Shown here in pieces: positions 42,655 to 48,013 of a DNA stretch of 48,013 nt (its first letter is position 1; each line of letters begins with the position of its first letter). The DNA is from Stagonosporopsis chrysanthemi. Its lineage: Eukaryota > Ascomycota > Dothideomycetes > Pleosporales > Didymellaceae. The stretch lies in contig JAFISE010000064.1 of the NCBI GenBank assembly GCA_022560025.1, positions 122,002 through 170,014 of the forward strand. The letters are read 5' to 3'. A model generated the notes under the pieces. The model saw only the letters and a program-made list of their open reading frames with translations, searched no databases and was not told the DNA's origin. Both the position numbers and the translations under genes were made by a program.

Positions 42655-44166
42655 CTACACTTCGCCCTTCTTGACTTGGCGCATGCCAATCTTCACCATC
42701 GGGCTCTGCATGAGCGTCTCCCAGTCGTGGATGAAGTAAGACTGTTTCAGCGAAATCTCCATCTCTGTTTGGCCTCTCTCCAGGACTTCATCGTCATAAG
42801 TCTGAACCGCCTCGGCGAGGCTGGCCGAGCCGTTGGACACGGACACAATCGTGCTAACGAAATTGGATGCATCCTGCAGAGCGTTGTTCAAGCCTTGGCC
42901 GCGATCTGCAAAATGCATTGTATCAGTGATAAGATCTGGGGGTGGGGGTCCAGGGTCCGCCGTAGACTGGAGTAACGCAGGAACGCGGAAACTTACGAGG
43001 GGTCATGGGGTGGGCGGCATCTCCACATAGCGTCATTCTTCCTCCTTTGTTATCCCATTTTTTTGACTTCTCCCAATAGGTCAAACGGTCCATAGGGATC
43101 GTCGTACCCTCCTTGACGGCGCGGCCAACTGAGCGCCAGGGCTCGGCGTACTCCTCACAGCGTGCCTTGAAGAACTTGAAGCGGCCCTCATTGGTGCTCA
43201 GGTCGGCAGATGGGGGCGTAGTCTTCTCGTTCCAGCTCTGCATGACCTGGAAACTCCAAGTTTCGGGCTTGTCGGGGTCGGGAACGTCCATGACTGAATG
43301 CGGATCAGCGGGCCGGTCACTAGGCATGTAAGGGGGAAGAACGTACTCGACAGCCAGTACATAGTCCCATGATCGGGGTGTATACTGTTGAGGAAGATCT
43401 TGTTATACGCGCGTATCTGCAGGGCAAGCTCGGCATCGAACTTGTAAGGGAAGTTGATGAGATTGACCGGCACAGTCGTCAGCTGCGAGTCCTCGAAGCC
43501 AACGATCGACTCCCTCAGCAACGATTTGGCGCCATCGGTGCCAACAACGACATCGCCAACGGCATGGTGGCCGTCCTTGAATTCGAGCTTGACTCGTCCT
43601 TTGTCGTGCGACGAGGAGTCCTCGATTACGTAGGCGCGTACGACTTCCTTGCCGTACTGCACATCGATGCCCTCGCTGAAGAGGGTTCGCATCTTCTTTC
43701 GGCTCACGCGCATTGGCTTTTCTGCTCCCATCAACATGATGAGGTCGCCTGTCTTGCCGTTGTGGATAGGTAAGCCGGTCACAGCATCAGGTTTCAGGGA
43801 CGGATCGGCATAGGCTTCGTTGAAGCGGGCAGCGAGGTGCTCCGGGAGGCAGGAGGCAATATGGGACGAGCCCCAATGGAGGGTCATGCCCCATTCTCGT
43901 GGCCGTGTCTGGTAGGTTGTGCTTGTCTCAGACTCAAAGATGGTGAAGGCGATGCCGTTCTGCGGGAGGGGGTGTCAGGGCGATGATGCTTCCGTGCTTG
44001 TCTCGACGAACCTTCTTGAGGCCCTGCGCAACAAGCAGTCCGCTCGTGCCTGCCGCCTTGGTTAGTTCCAAGCTACCCCTCCATGCCTCTCTCAAGACCT
44101 CACACAGTCTCACTCACCAGCGCCGACGATCAGCACATGCAGGCCGTTCTTCTGGCAATCCGTCAT
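42655..44166 (-). CDS. FAD-dependent aromatic monooxygenase, salicylate-hydroxylase-like (group A)
   Basis: Five exons (44166-44118, 44049-44012, 43959-43347, 43293-42997, 42905-42655; introns 68, 52, 53 and 91 nt) give 415 residues. The Rossmann motif GAGTSG is at 15-20 (VLIVGAGTSGLL), and an acidic end of the second strand (FESE) follows. The DG motif (VVGTDGAKSLLR) lies near 171 and the GD motif (CGDAAHPMTP) near 324. These three make a PF01494-type NAD(P)H- and FAD-dependent hydroxylase. The C-terminal thioredoxin-like domain of phenol hydroxylases is absent. The likely role is hydroxylation or epoxidation of a small aromatic or polyketide substrate. It lies between an efflux pump and a LaeA-like methyltransferase. 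Confidence 0.93.
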
Positions 44167-45027
44167 CCTGAATGATTGTGTGATGTGTCGACTCGTGTGC
44201 AGTCGTCGTGAACCGGAACGCTGGGAAGGAGTCGCTGCCTGTCATGATCTATGTACGCTCTGGGGCCTGAGCTGTCTTCGGCGAACTAAGGTCGAATAGC
44301 TAGCGTAGAGACGGCTCAAGCTCGCGCAGGGACGGCCCATATCCGCGATAGACGAGCAAGTCGATCCCGGCAGGTCGTGAGGTGGTCAGGGAAGTAAACG
44401 TTGATCTGAACATTGTTGATCTGCTGCATGCCGCTCCAAGATGCGGCTTTCTCTCACCATCAGCCACCTGCGACTCCCTTCACAGCTCCTGCCACATCTA
44501 GGGCAGGCTGCAGCTCTCTCGAGTTTGCCCCACGCCCCACACACCTGTCACCACCAGCAACAGCCACCACGGCGAGCGCCGTGCACGACGGAGTGACAAG
44601 GCCGGCAAGGCCACTCAAGAGTGACGTAGGCTCCCCGGGACGTCGCATTGGTTGAGCTGAAGAGTACGCCGACGCATCGAACAGTCTAACAGGGAAGCGA
44701 TCAACGGATGTAGAACGTTCCCCGGGGCGCGGCTGCTTGCGTCCGGGCCGGGGTGCACACTCCGCCGAACGTCAACCCTGGACAGCGACGACGACCCGAG
44801 CCCAGGTTCTATTCTTTGTTCCCTCGCGCTACCAAATTTCGACATTGTTGCTGCGACCGCCGTGACACGACAGCGCTGTTGTGACTCTTCATTGCAAGCG
44901 CAGGGGCACGTGGTCAGCTGCATTCCGCCAGAAATTAGAGGGTCGTGCAAGAGCTTGGACGTCAACGTGTGGTTGAACGAGTGGTACCAAACGCAGCCAG
45001 CACGAGCTCGAAGACCTACACCGGGCC
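44167..45027. promoter_or_regulatory. divergent intergenic region of monooxygenase and methyltransferase genes
   Basis: An 861-bp gap separates the minus-strand monooxygenase and the plus-strand methyltransferase, so it holds both promoters. No convincing TATA box or gene was found. GC content is high around 44500-44800, where open frames on both strands are incidental. Confidence 0.4.
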
Positions 45028-46202
45028 ATGGAGACCAGTGCGAGCAGTGCGGGCGAGAGCGATGCGCAGGCCGCTGCGAATGGCGCGAGCGATCTTGATG
45101 TCTGGTCCAACTCAGATGCAGACTCGTCGTACGGCGACCTGGCGTCTGAAACGGCGTCGTTGACGTCGAGCATCATGGCCGGCCACTTTGAGAATGGGAG
45201 ACGGTACCACGCTTACCAAAAAGCGAGCGGGGAGTACATTCTGCCAGACGACGAACAAGAGCAGGACCGATTGGACATCAAATATGCATCCATACAGCTC
45301 GTCTTCAGCGATAAGGTCACTTTTGCGCCGCTCGATAGCCCTCAACAGATTCTCGACATAGGAACCGGCACGGGGATCTGGGCCATTGATGCTGGCGAGC
45401 AGTTCCCTAGTGCAGCCGTCACTGCAACAGATCTCAGTCCTATCCAGCCAACATGGTGCGTATACTCTGGTGCTCCAGCCACACTTCTTCCTGTGGTCAC
45501 CCCCTTTTACCCTACTCTCGCAAAATTCCGAACGACAGTCTAACACCCACAGGGTCCCGCCAAATGTCAAATTCGAGATTGACGATGCAGAAGCAGACTG
45601 GACCTGGCCGCTCAACCACTTCGATCTCGTGCACATGCGCACAATGACTGGCTGCATACGCAACTGGGATAAGCTCTTCCGGCAAGCCTACGCCCACACC
45701 AGGCCCGGCGGCTACATTGAGCTGCAAGAAATGGACTACTTCGGCATCATGCAGCCCACATCACGCAATCCTGGCACCTCATTCCACACGTGGTGCACGG
45801 AGCAAGGCAAGGCGGCGATGAAAGTGGGCGTCAACCTGCGAACGAGCGCCGACTTCATGAAGAGCAGCCTGGAGAAGGTCGGGTTCGTCGACGTCACAGT
45901 CCGCGAGTTCAAGCTGCCGATCGGCCCATGGCCGAAGCAGAAGCGGCTCCGAGACGCAGGGCTGCTACAGCTCAGCGCGATGCTGGAGGGGATTGAGGGG
46001 CTGAGCCTGCGGCTGTTGAAGTTCTACGACGGGTGGTCGCTGGAGGAGCTGAAGGTGTTGCTGGCGAAGGTGCGGACCGAGCTGAAAGACCCGGGGTGTC
46101 ACGCCTACTGGCCTGTGTGAGTGCCGTCTCCGTGCAAGTGCTGCGGCCATGAAACATGCTAACAGATGCAGATTCGTCGTGGTGGGGAGGAGGGCCCCGT
46201 AA
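45028..46202 (+). CDS. LaeA-like SAM-dependent methyltransferase
   Basis: Exons 45028-45455, 45553-46116 and 46172-46202 (introns 97 and 55 nt) give 340 residues. A Ser/Asp-rich N-terminus leads into SIMAGHFENGRRYHAY, then YASIQLVFSDKV. SAM motif I is ILDIGTGTGIWAID (Gly112-Gly116). Further blocks are DLSPIQPTWVPPNVKF, FDLVHMRTMTGCI, RPGGYIELQEMD and a C-terminal GRRAP after a tiny last exon, all typical of fungal LaeA-type or velvet-interacting-like methyltransferases. Most paralogues act on small molecules, and only LaeA itself is a global regulator. The flanking monooxygenase suggests a metabolite-tailoring role. Splice phases are clean. Confidence 0.93.
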
Positions 46203-46829
46203 ACCCAAAACTTGCACATATCTCTTATACATAAGTAACGATACCCATCTTTCGATTCACACTTTGCACGCACATCACACACTTGACCGATCCCATCCCG
46301 CGTATCCACCTCCCTCGCCGCCAAGTCCACGACGCCAGAGTAGCAACCCACTACCGCGTGCCGGTTGCCCTTCGTGTGCGAACCTCCACAGCCTCATACA
46401 CCCTGAGATACCAGCCTTAGTGCACAGTTGCAGACCAAGCCTCACCCATGCGACCAAAGCACGCAAGGTGAGGTAGCGCGTGGAGTGGTCCACACATCGT
46501 CCCAGACACCACCGACTGACTACCACGTCTCTGTCTATTCTACAGCAGCGCTGGTTGTCTGTGATGAGATGGGGATGGGCACTGCGATGCTTGGATGCTG
46601 GAGGTGGATGCAGGAGGTTGGAAGCGAATGATGTGCCAAAACCCGTGGATCCTGATAGAGCACAGAATAATCCAGTATCCATAGGGCAGGATTACATTGC
46701 AATATCGAAATATGCTGTTAGTGCGAGATCACATGCTTTCTTCGGCGTGGCAGTGATTTCGTGGCAGTAATTTGCGTCCCGGTAACCGTCGACTCGCTCG
46801 TGACTCGCAGCGTTGTTTTGCCGAGGTAG
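46203..46829. other. intergenic region
   Basis: 3' flank of the methyltransferase gene. Frames at 46156-46476 and 46428-46631 lack motifs. I see no RNA gene. Confidence 0.35.
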
Positions 46830-47042
46830 GTCACAAGCTTTCCCCAGGTTGCGGCAGCCGCATATCGCGACCGCATCAACGCCCGAGTCCCTATCTCCAC
46901 CATCGGTTTGACATCCGTCTACCACCCACACCAACTCTGCCCCTGCTGCGGTTCTCTCATTGACGCCTGCCATCACGACTGTCATCACGAGACCCCTCAC
47001 TGCCTCACCTGCAAGCTCGTGAGCTGCTCGAGCATTGCCTAG
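46830..47042 (+). CDS. possible terminal exon of a Cys/His-rich small protein
   Basis: A 70-codon open frame, entered after TAG at 46827-46829 and closed by TAG at 47040-47042, has no ATG. Its second half is unusually rich in metal-binding residues: HPHQLCPCCGSLIDAC, then HHDCHHETPHCLTCKL and VSCSS. Two CxxC-type pairs plus several His would fit a small zinc-binding module. It ends 57 bp before the PEX11 start codon, so a leader function is also possible. Without a start or a splice junction, coding status is uncertain. Confidence 0.3.
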   Translation, partial: VTSFPQVAAAAYRDRINARVPISTIGLTSVYHPHQLCPCCGSLIDACHHDCHHETPHCLTCKLVSCSSIA

Positions 47043-47098
47043 TCAACGTTTCGACATCAAAAGGGAAAGAGAAAGAGAAAGAAACATACACCGCCATC

Positions 47099-47878
47099 AT
47101 GGTTGCAGACGCCCTCGTCTACCACCCCACGGTAGCCCACTACCTCAAGTTTGTGGCAACAACCGGTACGTCCGTCGCGGCCCGCGCCTCACCGGCACCC
47201 CCGCATCTGATCCTCAACACCCACTAACACCCCCCAGTCGGCCGCGACAAAGTCCTCCGCACCGTGCAGTACTTCGCCCGCTTCCTGGCGTGGTATCTGT
47301 ACCGCACCAACCGGCCGCTGGCGACCATCGCGCCCTTTGACGCGACCAAGAAGCAGCTCGGCACCGCGCGCAAGCTGATGCGCGTCGGCAAGTTCGTCGA
47401 GCACTTCAAAGCCGCCGCCGTCGCCTCGGACGCCGGCACCCTCGACCCCGTGATCCGCGCGACCAGCGTCGGCCGCCAGCTCGGCTACGCCTTTTACATG
47501 CTGCTGGACAGCGCCAACATCCTCGACGCCGCGGGGATCCGCAAGAGCGCCAGTGCGCCCACACTGCTGCGCCGCGCAAACCAGGCCTGGCTCAGCGGCA
47601 TCTCCTTCAGCATCGTGCAGGGTGTGTACGCGCTGTACGGGCTGCGGGCGCGCGGCGCCGTGGTCGCGGCCTCGGCCGACCCGGAGAAGGTCGTCGAGCA
47701 GAAGAAGGTCGCCAAGGAGCTGGACGCCGTCAAGGTCCAGTTGCTGAGCGACCTGTGCGACATCACGATTCCGGCGACAGCGCTGGGGTGGCTGCAGCTC
47801 GATGATGGGATTGTGGGGTTGGCGGGCACGACGAGCTCGTTGTTGGGGGTGTGGGCGCAGTGGAAGAAGACTGCGTAA
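47099..47878 (+). CDS. PEX11: PEX11 peroxisomal membrane elongation/division protein
   Basis: Exons 47099-47165 and 47238-47878 (72-nt intron with CACTAAC branch site) give 235 residues, the standard fungal PEX11 length. Landmarks are MVADALVYHPTVAHYLKFV at the N-terminus, GRDKVLRTVQYFARFLAWY (the amphipathic helix that bends membranes), RKLMRVGKFVEHFKAA, LDSANILDAAGI, and KVQLLSDLCDITIPATAL with the final membrane segment. PEX11 sits in the peroxisomal membrane and drives tubulation before fission. A purine-rich leader (GGGAAAGAGAAAGAG) precedes the start. The C-terminus is complete. Confidence 0.95.
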
Positions 47879-47892
47879 GTGGGCGAGGAGAT

Positions 47893-47944
47893 GGGGGGGG
47901 GGGGGGGGGGAAAAAGGGGGGGGGGGGGGGGGGGGGGGGGGGGG
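47893..47944. repeat. poly-G tract, interrupted by AAAAA
   Basis: Eighteen G, then five A, then 29 G, lying 15 bp after the PEX11 stop codon. More G-rich sequence follows to the window edge. Such a run in a 3' flank near a sequence end is often a sequencing or assembly artefact. If real, it could form G-quadruplexes. Confidence 0.9.
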
Positions 47945-48013
47945 AGGGGGGCGGGGGACACGGGACGAGCTCTTTGGCGGCGTGGTTTTTTTTTTGGCCT
48001 CCGTGCGCGGGAG

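Noticed and set aside
47494..47961. Minus-strand frame with a long proline start opposite PEX11
   Set aside because: Its proline run is only the translated poly-G tract, and the remainder is antisense to PEX11.

Overview
This is nuclear DNA of a filamentous ascomycete. The genes carry 45-100 nt introns with GT(A/G)NGT donors and CTRAY-like branch sites, and the families are typical of Pezizomycotina: DUF3435 recombinase, HET domain, PTH11-like rhodopsin fold, HsbA, BIM1-like copper protein and LaeA-like methyltransferase. A dothideomycete is a reasonable guess, but the sequence alone does not settle it. I rebuilt the exons by hand from splice sites and reading phase.

Left part (1-20 kb) is repeat-rich and decaying. 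It opens with a 68-bp tandem minisatellite (1-506). A five-exon DUF3435 tyrosine-recombinase-like gene with C-terminal C2H2 fingers (2770-5157, minus) appears intact. A short plus-strand gene (6079-6532) starts with a very similar first exon and faces away from it. Next come a broken rhodopsin-fold membrane protein gene (7865-9362, minus) and a broken FAD-linked oxidoreductase gene (10647-11553, plus). From 11880 to 19379 lies a complete Fot1/pogo-type DNA transposon with 41-bp terminal inverted repeats and a TA target duplication. Its transposase gene is split by a complete Ty1/copia retrotransposon (13650-19008) with 184-bp LTRs and a GAATC target duplication. The copia polyprotein frame is unshifted over about 1,570 codons but carries roughly fifty stop codons, as expected from RIP-like C:G to T:A mutation.

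Right part (20-48 kb) is gene-dense and mostly intact. The first group is a rhodopsin-fold membrane protein (minus), a BBE-type FAD oxidoreductase (plus) and a Dal5-type permease (minus). The divergent receptor-like/oxidoreductase pair repeats the arrangement of the two broken genes at 7.9-11.6 kb. Next come small hypothetical genes, a secreted trypsin, a BIM1-like GPI copper protein, a coiled-coil protein, a NYN-domain protein, a broken HET gene with an N-terminal zinc-finger-like motif, and a secreted HsbA-like protein. The window ends with a DHA2 drug-type transporter, a salicylate-hydroxylase-like FAD monooxygenase, a LaeA-like methyltransferase and PEX11. The transporter, monooxygenase and methyltransferase look like tailoring and efflux genes of specialised metabolism, but no backbone synthase is visible.

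I recognised no tRNA, rRNA or CRISPR array. Confidence is highest for genes whose introns all restore the frame, and lowest for short Cys-rich frames without a clear start.
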